Of a DNA stretch of 64,000 bases, positions 34,145-46,200 are shown in pieces. Position 1 is the first letter of the stretch, and each line of letters starts with the position of its first letter. Source of the DNA: Trichostrongylus colubriformis (lineage: Eukaryota > Nematoda > Chromadorea > Rhabditida > Trichostrongylidae); NCBI GenBank assembly GCA_963978905.1, contig OZ022258.1:26788716-26852715 (forward strand), written 5' to 3'. Under the pieces are notes generated by a model. The model saw only the letters and a program-made list of their open reading frames with translations. It searched no databases and was not told the origin of the DNA. A program made the position numbers and the translations under genes.

Positions 34145-34256
34145 TTACCGCAACACATCTTCTTTCGTGATCTTAATGTTTCTTTTGAATATTTCTATGA
34201 ATTGAACGGCGGTGGGAATTGGACCGGCACTTGCTACCGCAATAACGATGTCATTC
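34145..34256 (-). CDS. AIFM3-like gene 2, last exon with stop
   Basis: 112 nt from a gaattcag acceptor to a TAA. It encodes NDIVIAVASAGPIPTAVQF, then IEIFKRNIKITKEDVLR. It matches the AIFM3 C-terminus (VIAVASMN...RAIRKREVE). The first G completes the AA|G codon from 37603-37678. Confidence 0.85.
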
Positions 34257-37200
34257 CTGAATTCATTCAAAAATTCATCTACAATGCCGTTGTATACTTG
34301 AGAACAGATGACACACATGACAGCAAGTTTGACGGAAGGGTAAAGAGAATGGAAGCTATGCAATGACTGGTCTGACTGAGTCTAATGAATCCCAGTGCTA
34401 TCACACAGGTCCTCCACGTCGTTGAAAATATAGGGGCATTTTTTTGAGAGCAAAAGCAATGACGCTGTAAGACGCGGTTGTAGGCCATGGTCAGGAGTTC
34501 ATCCGGGTGACTACGTATTGTGAGTTCAATCCGCTTTTGTTCAATCGAATGGTGCTTCACAGTTATAGAATATCGTGTATGTTTGTGACACAAAGATCAA
34601 TTCCATAACTGGTACAGTAACACGGCACATCTTCTCGGAAACTGTAGTAATCTGTAACTCGTTCGAGAACTTGAAGCACTTCGTGCACGACACTTCGCGA
34701 ATCGTTCGTTATTAGACACCTTCGCACAAACACGAATACCGGTAGTTCTTCCTCAACAAGATGTTGGACTCAGTACTAAACCGACGTTTGCTGCGCAACT
34801 GCTGGATTATGGCAATTAGAGGGCTCTATGACGGCTATACGAGCTCTCACAAGAATTGTTGCTCATGCCAACCAAACCGCGCTCACCAAACCAAATCACA
34901 CCTAACACAGAACGGGTCAACTTTCAGCGTGGCGATTACGTATCGAAAGAAGTCGGTGAACCATTGTAAGACAAGATCAGGCAAAAACCCTGGTGGTGAA
35001 GGAAAGGGTGTGTTGCAAGTGTTCCGATTTCTAGAGGTCGGCACCGAATTGGGTCACCGCGAGCGGCGACGCTTCGCGAATGGTCCGAATGGTGGCGTGT
35101 CCTGCCGTCTGGGCTCTCCAGATTTGCCTAAGCCTTTTCAGAGGAGAAGCTTTGGCAGCGTGTTTTTACCTGTCTTTACCTGAGTGCGATCCGCCGCGCA
35201 ACCTGACCTCGACCTGACCTGACCTCACCAGTCGGAACACTTGCACTCCACCCGTGAAGGAAACGCTATCACGGCGAAATATGTAGGTGACACCGTTAAA
35301 CTGTGCGCGACACCATCACGCGAAGACTCGTTTCTGTGCTACAATACTCATGAGAGAGGAGTGCTGTGGTCGGAGAGCCTTATTTTTGGTGTACCTGGGT
35401 TGTTCTTTAATTTGTTCTCTTAGGGAGTGAATCAAGATGAGTAATGGGCACGATACCCTTAACAATTCATGGAGGGGTGTGCCTTCAGTAATAGATCGTA
35501 GAAAAAGTTCCCGCTGTTTTACAGTTGACTGCTTCCTCTCGTTTTTTGAAAGAAATTTTCGATATTTTTTTGAATGTTCGGGTACCACTTTGTAGAAGAG
35601 AATCTGCTCTTTTTCTTCTGGGTACAAGGTTTTTGGAAGCGCGATTTCTATCTGCTGACACTTTCGCCTTAAAAGATTGAAAAATGCGTCAGAGTCAGCA
35701 CGAAATCTTACTAGTTTTGTAAGAGACGTTTCCAAGGTGTGGATAGTAGGGAGTAGCCTTGCACGTTTAGCTCTCAAGAGACAAAGTCCCAAAATGATGC
35801 ACTCTCCGATCATACTATGATAGTATATCGCGGGCACAATCTACTACAATTTTCACGTTCCACTTTTCAACATAGCTATGAAACACAGCTCAACATAGCG
35901 GTTTTAAGCACTTTGAAGCAATTATTAGAAAAGAGATCGTTTTAGAGGAGATGAATGTCAAAATAGCTCTTCAACGTTTATGAGTTTCAAGACAAGAATT
36001 ATTCAAACAGACGGATCCTCTTTGCTCACTCATGTTCAGATAAGATGCGTTGAATCCAATGGTTTCTGATGGTTTCAAACAATTGCGCTCAAAGGCACAC
36101 TTCGCGATAGTCAGAAATGCCGACTTACTTTCTTGGAACAGTAGATCCCTGGGTATCTAGTCAGACTGCACCTCGCGTCGACTGGGTTCGCTACACCTGC
36201 CGAACCCACTCCGACGGCACCTACTTGAGTCCGTTGTTGTTCAGCTGAGCAAAATGGGTGGGGTCCTATGTAGTAGGGTCGAGCAGATGTAGCGCCGTGA
36301 TGGCGCACCGTGAAGGGGCGGAAAAGGTGCAGACTCAATAGTTGCCAAAGATTCTACTCCCTCAAGAAGGTGTATTGACTCATTTGTCATCGCAAAATAT
36401 GCCTTCAAGCTGAGTTACGACCCTCTAAATATTGGGTCATTCCATAAGTAATGTCGTTTTTTTTTTTCAAGCAAAAATTTTTCTCATGAAATTACAAGTT
36501 TTCGTAGCATGTCATATATCATTTGAAAAAGGTTTTCTTGCTCTACAAAATAACAATGTTTAATTTCTGAGTTCGTTAGAATGGGGCTGACATTTAGGCT
36601 GGCGAAGAGGTAGGTTTAGCCGACGAAAATTGGCCAAACCGGCAATCAATCAACTATATTTCTATTTGGGAAAATCAACCAGTCATGTGTCATGTACTTA
36701 GTCCTGACCTCCTCTACAGAATCGTTCTTTTTCTGAAATCTTTTTTCGAAAGCACCCACACTTACTCAAAATAAAATTTTTCCTTTCAAACTCCTTGCTT
36801 GGAGTTGCTTTATAAACCACTTCGAAGGACTTTCTCTGCTATATCGAAAATATATTTCTTGTTTGTTTTGGTTGCGATTCAGATTGAGTTTTAATAGCAT
36901 GTGATAGATGTCCAGTTGACATTTTTCACAATTCATTTTCTCCATGAGAAAGTTGAGGAATCCGATCAGTAGTATTTCCATGTTCCCACCCACCACCTGT
37001 TCTTGACATTTCACCATTCTATCAACTGAATGGTTGAGAAAATTTCCTTGCCTTGGTTCGAAGAAATTGTCTAACATCACCGAGCTGTGGCGGAAAAACT
37101 AAATGTGAAAAAAGAGCGACGCTATTCAAGCAACCGAATGGTGGAACTTGCAGGAGAGGTCGGGGTCAAGTACGGAACACATGATTGGTTAGTTTTCCTC

Positions 37201-40200
37201 AAGTAAAAGATAGCGTTGCAACTGATTGCCGGTTTGGCCAATTTTTGTCTGCTAGACCTACCTCTTCGCCAGCCTAAATGTCGGCGCCATTCTAACATAC
37301 TCGAAAACTGAACACGTCATTTTGTAGAGCCGAAAATTTTCTTCCGAATGATACATGATATGCAACAAAAGTTTGTGACATTATGGCAAAAACTTGCTTG
37401 AATAAAAACGACACTACTTATGGAATGATCCAATACTTATGGTTAGTCCGCCAAAACAGCGGATACTCTTTGATCTTCCCAATAGTAGGGAGGTTCGACG
37501 GATGGGCGTAGTAGGGTGATATCACGACTGCCACTGACAACTATGGCGAAAGGTTTCTTCAACACGGAAGGTGCAAGTTCCCAAACAGAGAAGGCTGCCT
37601 ACTTCAGAAAATATTTGGCAAAGTCCATTGCATCCAAAGACCCGTGCACAATCGCTAGCTCCGCTCCTTGGCTACACCCTGAAACAGCAACAACTTGGTT
37701 AATTTTCGATTTGGGTCTGGGACAATCACAACTTACGATGGAACGCTCGCAATTTGAACTATCAGGTCTGTGCAGAATAAATGGCCAAAACGGACTACTT
37801 TTTTCAAAACGCCATAACTTCGCTCAGATACAACTTTATTTGTCGAAATAAAAACCATTCGAATCTACACAATCTTGCCAACGATCTGGTAAAGAAAATA
37901 TGCCATCATGATCAAATTCAGGATTGCGAAAATTAATGAAGTCAACGATGGCATTTTCAACATGCATCGTTTCGGCGAACTCCTTCTGACCCAGGTTTGC
38001 ATCGAGAGCCGGGAAAAAGTGGTAATTCGTCAGAGATAGGTCTGAGGAATAAGGGGGCCGAGGGAGAGTCTCGATCAGTTTCTGCCGGGTTACTTGCGAA
38101 CTGTGGGGTTTTGCGTTGTTTTGCGCACCCAGTAAAAAAATGATGCAGTTAGGCATCGAGCCTCTCCCTCACCCCGCTTACTCTCCAGACCTATCCCTGA
38201 CGGATTACCACTTTTTCCGGGTTCTCGATGCAAACCTGCGGCAGAAAAATTATGCACGGTAAAGATGCCATTCTTGACTTTATTGATTCTCGCAATCCAG
38301 AATTTGATCGTGATGGTATATTTTCCTTGCCAGATCGTTGGCAAAATTCTGTAAATTCGAATGGTTCTTATTTCGACAAATAAAGTTGTGTCTGAGCGAA
38401 GTTATGGCCAGTTACGTTTCGGCCATTTATTCTGTACAGACCTAATACTTTGGGTTGCTGCAACTACAAGCACGAGGCTTGGCATCGTGCCAAAATGTCG
38501 AGTATGTAATTCATTCCAAGTGTTCTAGTCTATTTAAATATTTTCCATCGTGAACTTCTTTCAATCCTTATTCTTTTGCTTAATCTCATGACACTGTGTA
38601 AGCGCTCATTTTTGTTGTCGCACTTATCACGCATCAGCGTGAATGAAATCAAATTTATCATCGAAGACATCAAGTGCCATTTGCGCCAGCGCGGGAATTT
38701 TCTCTGCTTGCCATTTGCAGGCAACTCTGTCACGGGAGCGCCTCAAATAGGCCTCCTCTTCTTGCCTCCTTCAAAGTGCCTTTTCGTGGCAAAAGAATGC
38801 TAGCATGGGAAGCGGTCGCCGCGTAGCAGAGACTCGATTATAACGTTTTCGCTTTTATTTACTTGAATGTTTGCTCGAAGGAGGACTCACCTGAGAACTG
38901 GATTCCGAATTCGAAGAAGTATGCTACCCAGTAGAACGGAACCAGCTCATGTGGATACTCATAGCCTAGGATAGAGTATCCAAGCATCTGACCTGAAATA
39001 CGGTATTAAGCGCTTCTATGCCGCTTGCAAGAAAATAGTGGTGTTGATTTTTTCCCTTAAAGACGATTCTTTCATATATTTCCCTTTTTATCTAATCATT
39101 TATCTGAATCTTGAGTTTAAAGGATGAGCTACTAAACAGCTGTGATTCCCTGCAAGTATTTCTGTCGCGATTCCCTATTTTGGTTTGATTTGCCTGCCAA
39201 TCGCACGATGCGAGCATCTGTCGATTCGAGTAGTTGTGTTCCCTAAGAGTATGATCCTTAGAAACACTGACTCCTTGATTAATAAATAAGCGATTAAACA
39301 AGAAACAGGCAACTTGTAGCAAAAAAAAAATAATTTTCAGCATCGACATGTCACAATTTGGTGCCAGAGTTCCACTCCGGAACGAATAACTCTTCGGATG
39401 AAAACTGTATGTAGATACACCTATACGAAACTGACCATGCGATTGTGCAGTCTGCAGGTGCTGAATATTGATCGAATCGATCCCCCATAGAGGCAAAGGG
39501 GCGCTGACAACGTCACCAATCGCATATACGTTTTTAGCAGTTGTCTGAAAGTATAGTAGAATAGGCCAAACACATCTTATCGGTCACTTCATAATAGAGG
39601 GTCCATTACTAAGTTGCAGTATAGAGCAGAGGTCATAAGGATTGAATTTGAGGATTCAACAAGTTCGTTATAAGGTGTTCATGTTACGGAGTGAAGGATA
39701 CCAGAAGCTGAGGTATCCGCATGGTGAGGTACCTTGGTAAGCAGACCCAGATTCAGAAGTTTCCTATGCCTTTTGGGTTTCAGGCGGAGAAATGTGGTCT
39801 CTATAAATCATAGCTAACAATCGAAGCAGATACTGTGTTATGCAACTAGGAAGAACGGCTCGTTCTACGCCCTAACAACGGTTCACCATGGCAGACTGAC
39901 CCCAGTCTGTCTTCTCTTGGAAGTGAGCGCTGCACGTGCCGACGCAAATCACGGATTCACGGATCCGTGGACGGTTCGTGTGTGATGGAATGTAGGTTGG
40001 TGCAATTGAAATTGCCGTTTGCCACAGCTATTCTTCAAATCAACATATCTCATGACCAAATAAAGTTTATCAGTCAAAATAAGACCCTTTACATTCTACA
40101 CATCTTTCCCAACGAGAAACAAGTTTGCTCATACCGCTAGCATAAAAATCAAGATTCTTGGAAGCAATGAAATCCTCGAAAGCAGATCGAGCAGCTCCTT

Positions 40201-43200
40201 GATTGCTGAAGACCTTCTCCTTCAGGAAATTGTCGAGATGTCTGAAGAAATGGTAGTCCGTGGGGGAGAGGTCTGGGGAGTAGGCTGGGTGTGGTAGGGT
40301 TTCGTAACCTAGCTCGTTTAGCTTTTCCAAGGTCATGCGAGAGATGTGTGGTCTCGCGTTGTCGTGTAGGAGTATGGGTCCCTTTCGATTAGTTAAACTT
40401 GGTCGGAGCACCTGAAGCTTTCGATGCATGGCGTCGAGTTCCTGGCAGTACTTTTCAGCTGTTATCGTTTCGCCAGGATCCATGAAGTTGTAATGAATAA
40501 TTCCATGTGCTGACCACCATACTGTGACCATGACCTTCTTCGAGTTGAGCTTCGGCTTCGGAAACTGCTTAGGTTCTTCTCCCTTGTCCAACCACTGTGC
40601 CGATCGCCTTCTGTTGTCATACATCATCCATTTTTCGTCGCACGTCACAATTCGATCAAGGAATGGGTCGTTTTTGTTACGCAAAAGGAGCGCAGAGCTG
40701 ACTTCAAAACGGCGTAATTTCTGACTCTCGGTAAGCTCATGCGGCACCCATTTGTCGAGCTTTTTGGTTTTTCCGATCTTATGTAAATGCCTAGCCACCG
40801 TTGTGTGGTCAACCTCCAAATCCTTAGCTATCTCTCTAGTTGATCGGCGTGGATCGGCCTCGACGATCTTCTTCAGTTCTTCGTCGTCTATCGCCGAAGG
40901 TCGATGCCCTCTTACCTCATCTTCGAAGCTCTCGCATCCGCTTCGAAATTTCTCAAACCAATGCCGAGCTGTACGGTCGTTGAGCGTTCCTTCTCCAAAA
41001 ACTTCATTAATATTTCGAGCTGTTTCCGCTGCGTTGCGACGAAGTTTGAATTCGTAGAACAAAATAGCTCGAACTTGACTTTTTTCCACTAGCATTTTAA
41101 AGGTCTGAAAAACGATTAGATGGAGTGCTTTGAAAAAACAAGTGGCACAGCTGTAAAGGCCGGCTCTCAAGCTTCAAATCGGTATACCACACTAAAGTAT
41201 CAAACGAAGCGTCTTGGGCAAAGACACGTTCTTTTAGAAGGGTGGCCGAAACGGCAATTTCAATTGCACCAACCCACCTCTACTTTGAATTGCACAATCG
41301 ACTTTTATGCTGTAAGGAAAGTTTTGGCCGGTTTTTGAAATTTCAACTTCGGGGGATCATAACTCGGGTCAGAGTGCATCTTTTCTCACAGAATGAGCAC
41401 CATTCGATTTGCTACACTCTTGGCAACATTATGCATACCTACATATCTCAATTTGATTAAGAGCTGATGATTTATATTGCGAGAATGAACAAAGTCGACT
41501 CCAGTTTGCCACTGTTTCTGAACGGGTGTATGTCGTTTGGCGCAGCCCCTTGCAGCTACTTTGCCAATGGGCCCCATGGGCCGTTGCTACCACCCTAACG
41601 ACGGCCATTCGACGCATTTCCTGTAACGGACGACTCGTTCATATCACCGAACCCTCGCATGTTCGTAGTTGATGATTTCCATACAAAAGACATCGTTGAA
41701 CAAAAACAGCAAACTACTGACTTTCACAAACCTCATTTTATTACACTGACGAACTAAGAGTGGATTCTGGCAATTTTTCCTCTCTTCTGGCTTTTTCCCG
41801 TCTCCATTACATTTTCAACAATGGGAAACACTGCTTGTTCACTCCGGGGAAGTTGTATTACAATCACTCAGGAGTTGTGATACGAACTTCCTTTCAGCAA
41901 TTGCAGTGCTTCTTTAATGAAGTTATGTGGTAATTAATACTCACGTGAATCTGAGAGGTCGGTGCTTTGGACGAACTGCCAGACGCAGATGATGCGTCGA
42001 ACGGTCGGTGATGGGGTGGCAACTACGGCCCATGTGCCCCAATGGCAAATTAGGTGCAAGGGGCCGCGCCAAACGACCGTCTCCCTTTCTGAATACACTG
42101 CTACTGAAGGACCTGTCCAGATGTTTGGAAAAGTGGGACTTAGTTAGCGCTAAATCTGGTGAATATGATGACAAGTGAGGGCCTTAGCCTGCAACTGCTT
42201 TAGTTACTGGGAGAGGATTTCTGGAAAATGCGCTCGCACATAGCTGCTCGGAGGGGTCCCGTGGCACCAATTGTTTTGGGTTTTTTTTTTCAAATCGAGG
42301 CTACTTGAGGTGGTCAACTGTGTTTACTTGTTGAAGGTCGATATTTTTTGATATCCCCTGCAAGTATGGACGCTCATCGCTTTCTGCCGTTTTAGTTAAG
42401 GCGATTTGATTGAAAATCCAAGCAGCTCATTCTCATTTCTGCACCTCCGAAACCAGAGAGAATGTGTTCCATCCAATGCTTCACCCCCTCCTCTTGCAGT
42501 ATTCACATTTGTGGACCTCTTCGGTGGGACCCGGCTGAACAAGAACACGTGAAGTGAAGTCACCTTAAAAGTGTCATTTTCGCAGTACTTTGAAATTTTC
42601 CTAATTATTCGAGAACCTTGTGGCATTCCAAATAAAACATATGTTTAGTAAGAGCAACTTTTTTCTATCTCAGGAGCACAATATGTCAACTGATTCATGT
42701 GACGCGCTTTGATATTTGAATTTATCTTGTGAACGCGAAAAATCGGTCTGAACTTTCCTTACAACCTAATATAATGCCTTGTGCTGCCTTTTATGTGTCA
42801 GTCTAACTGCATGATAACAAAACTTCCGCAGGCGCGCCTGCTTACTCTCATCGGATGTTTTTTGGCTGAAGACGAGTTTTGTATTGTGTGAAGCACGGAA
42901 AGACGGAACACCTTATTCCGTTGTGGGCGTTGACCGCAAATTACCTTGCTAATGAAAAGCGCATTTGACTATCACAATCCGTTCCGTGCATCGAGCTTAA
43001 GATACATATTGTTGAGTCTGACCTTGAAATTACAATCGACTTTGATGAAACCGTTCTCATCTAGTTCCACTGGAGTGTCTCTCAGCCAATCCGTGGGCGG
43101 CTTCACACCTGAAAATTACTCGCTCGGTACGTAAACGTTTTTGTATTGACTAGTGCAGAACGATAGCCATCCATAATGTTTTCTAAAAAAAACCCTTCTT

Positions 43201-46200
43201 TGTGGACCAATCTGGGCCTTAATTGACGCTTACTTTCCTGGTGAGCTCGAGTATGCTGTTGTTATACTGTGTCACTGGGAATGCTGGATACAAAAAGTGA
43301 TTCCGAAGGTCGCTTTGCACGATATTGCGCCGTGTACTTTCTATTGGAAGGAGGCGTGTGAAATTCGAAGAGCGTGAAAGGACTCGTGAATTATGGTTCT
43401 CTATCCGCAAACTATGTGCTTTTTTCAGTGAGGAATTCCACTTTAGAAGTTCTTCTAGTACGTTAAAGGAATCGTCCACGGAAAATGAGTTTTTGTGTTA
43501 CCCATATGTTTATGTTGTATTTGCCTAATGTTGGCCTCATGCAAAATTTCGCGCGAAAAAATGTGAATCTGGCTGAGATACTGCACCACAAAGTGCGGTC
43601 CCAGTGGGCGGGGCCTCCGTGTAAAAGCCTCGTCCCGTCTTCTGCCGCCGTTGAGAACGGAGAGTGGGACTGTTTACGTAACCTTCTGTTCATACAATGC
43701 GTCTGCGACCACGGCGGACGCGGTGAGAGGCTTTTACACGGAGGCCCCGCCCACTGGGACCGCACTTTGTGGTGCTGTATCTCAGCCAGATTCACAATTT
43801 TTCGCGTGAAATTTTGCATGAGGCCAACATTAGGCAAATACAACATAAATATATGGGTAACACAAGTACTCATTTCCCGTGGACGATTCCTTTAAGCAAC
43901 ATTCTGTCAAACATGTCTTAGTACCACAGTGTTTCACTCCCATGTTGGTTGATAAGTTCGAGAATCAAAATTCATCGAGTTTTATAAGGCTTACCAATTG
44001 CGACCACCACGACATCGGCAGGTACGGTATCACCTGATGTGATTACCACTCCACTTACTGTATCCTGTCCTATAAACCACTTCACTGATTGGTTCACTAG
44101 CACCCTCACTCCTTTCTCTTCGAAACGCTAAAAAATGGAGCAGATTGGAATCCTGGGCCAAACCGACACCAATAAACATCATGCATGCACATGTGAGGTG
44201 CAAGTACTGAAATTTGATAGTATATACCTTTCTGACGGCGGCACCAATGTCTGGTCCTAGTGCCGGCAGTGGCTCTTCCTTTTCACATACGATTGTCACG
44301 GAAGATTTTGAGCTGTGGCAGAGCGTAGATGCTATCTCCGTTGCTGGAATATCTCATTTTATCCGGCAGATACCCTTACCGAATTCCAAGCGCTATGTTA
44401 CTAGGGCACAGAGCGTCAAATTCCAGCTTGGTTTTAAGTAGGAACGTTCATACAAGAGCCATTTGTGCCGGATGAACTACAATCCGACCAGCTGTCCCAA
44501 AATATTTCTCTCAAAATATGTTCGGTGATGCTGACAAGGAGAGGCCAATAGGTCAGACTACCCATTCTCAATGAGGTGCACATCTCTGTTTGCGTCTTGA
44601 GACGCTGTACTCAAATCTGGTCTCTGAATTTAAGGAACGACTCTGCGAATGAAGTCATGATGTTTTTTTAATGAGTAATACTATCACATAGTAAGTGCAC
44701 GCGCCTATAGCGCGGGAGCTGAACATTTTCGCTCAGAATCAATATTGTTTTCATGTTCAGGAGGTCGAACCACCACTGAAAAAAACTTTTGAGGTGAACA
44801 GTCTCAATCTCGTTGTAGGCTAGACCTCGATTAGATTTTTTGACCAAAATTCGGGAGACGTCGGGTAAAGTATGGTGGTCATGGAGTAATTGGTGTTTTG
44901 CTCCATTTTCTACTTGAAAAAGCTATCAACTGCTACAAAGACGATCAACTAAAACAGGTAGCTGTTGCAGCAAACGACCGTAGCAAACTCTAAAAGAGAG
45001 CACTTTCTATGTGGGTCAACGATTTCTCTTCGGTTGAATATGTTGCCATTCAATTACCATGGGATTCCTTTCGACTCATTCAGAAAATCTGATCCTATCC
45101 ACACTAATTAGACGTTATCGAAATTTTAAGAATAATTGTTCTAGAAATATGGTGCTCTTATCTTGTGGTTAACCAACAATATTTTTGATGGCATATACAT
45201 TACAGGCTACGAAGGAAGTTGCATGTGTTATGTAGTTGACAAGACACAAATTGTTTCGCAGATCTGCCGACTTGCTATTTCGAGGAAGTATTGTAATTGT
45301 AGAGATGTGCGGCCTTCATCAAACATTTTCAATCAGATTGCAACCAATTTTAGGCGCCATAATTTTACCCTCTCGAGAATCTGAAACAAAATCATCCACA
45401 GCCATTAACTAAGCAACGTCTTCTCGCTGACAATAATTTTTCAATTTCCTAAGAATTTCGAGTGCACTACTGTCGACTTTTTTCAGCGCTGTGTCAGAGT
45501 GATGAGGTGAAAGTTTGTTTGCGATGACCCATCAGCAGGATACTTGCCTGAAGTGAAGCATCAGTGCAGCTAACGCCAACAGGATCAAGCACGTAGTCGA
45601 GGAAAATCTTTGAAAAAAACGACCTCCCCGAAAGGAGGCCCCATATGCTCCTCCCTCCCCCCTCCTCCCTTCTTCACATTCCATTAGTGATTTCTATCCT
45701 GACAGTGCGATTCATCAAGGTAATCAAGAGCCTAAGGATATACAAGAGATCAAACTCGTGACAAAATAAGAAAAATAAAAGCTCAACAAAATACAATACT
45801 TATATTCCGATGCGAAAGCGTCGCCTACCATGCGTCATGTGCTCGTCCTCTGCTGACAGAGGAGAAGGGCTAAAGGTCATACAAGTCATGCGGCAGGGAT
45901 AAAGGATGAAAAGAGAAGGATAAAAAGCTAGAAATTAAAGACAAGCCACGTAGTACGCTCCACTGTGATTGATTGGCGATCGCAATGGAGCGGTGTCCTC
46001 TCTACAGAAATTTCGAACTTTTCTAAATAACTTTTTGTAACTTCAGCTCAGTCTTTCAGAATAATCTGAATTGGTCTCATATTAACTATCATAATCCCAT
46101 CTATGTATTGATCGCGGTTTCCCTAATGGCTGCGTAGTCTCTACATGCAAATCTAGTCGAAGAAGTTCGCCTTATTGCGCATGCGCCATGCATGTGGTTT

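Noticed and set aside
43463..43895. 136-codon open frames on both strands with nearly the same translation
   Set aside because: They are mirror readings of palindromic arms, repeated in P2 (52435-52864); not protein genes.
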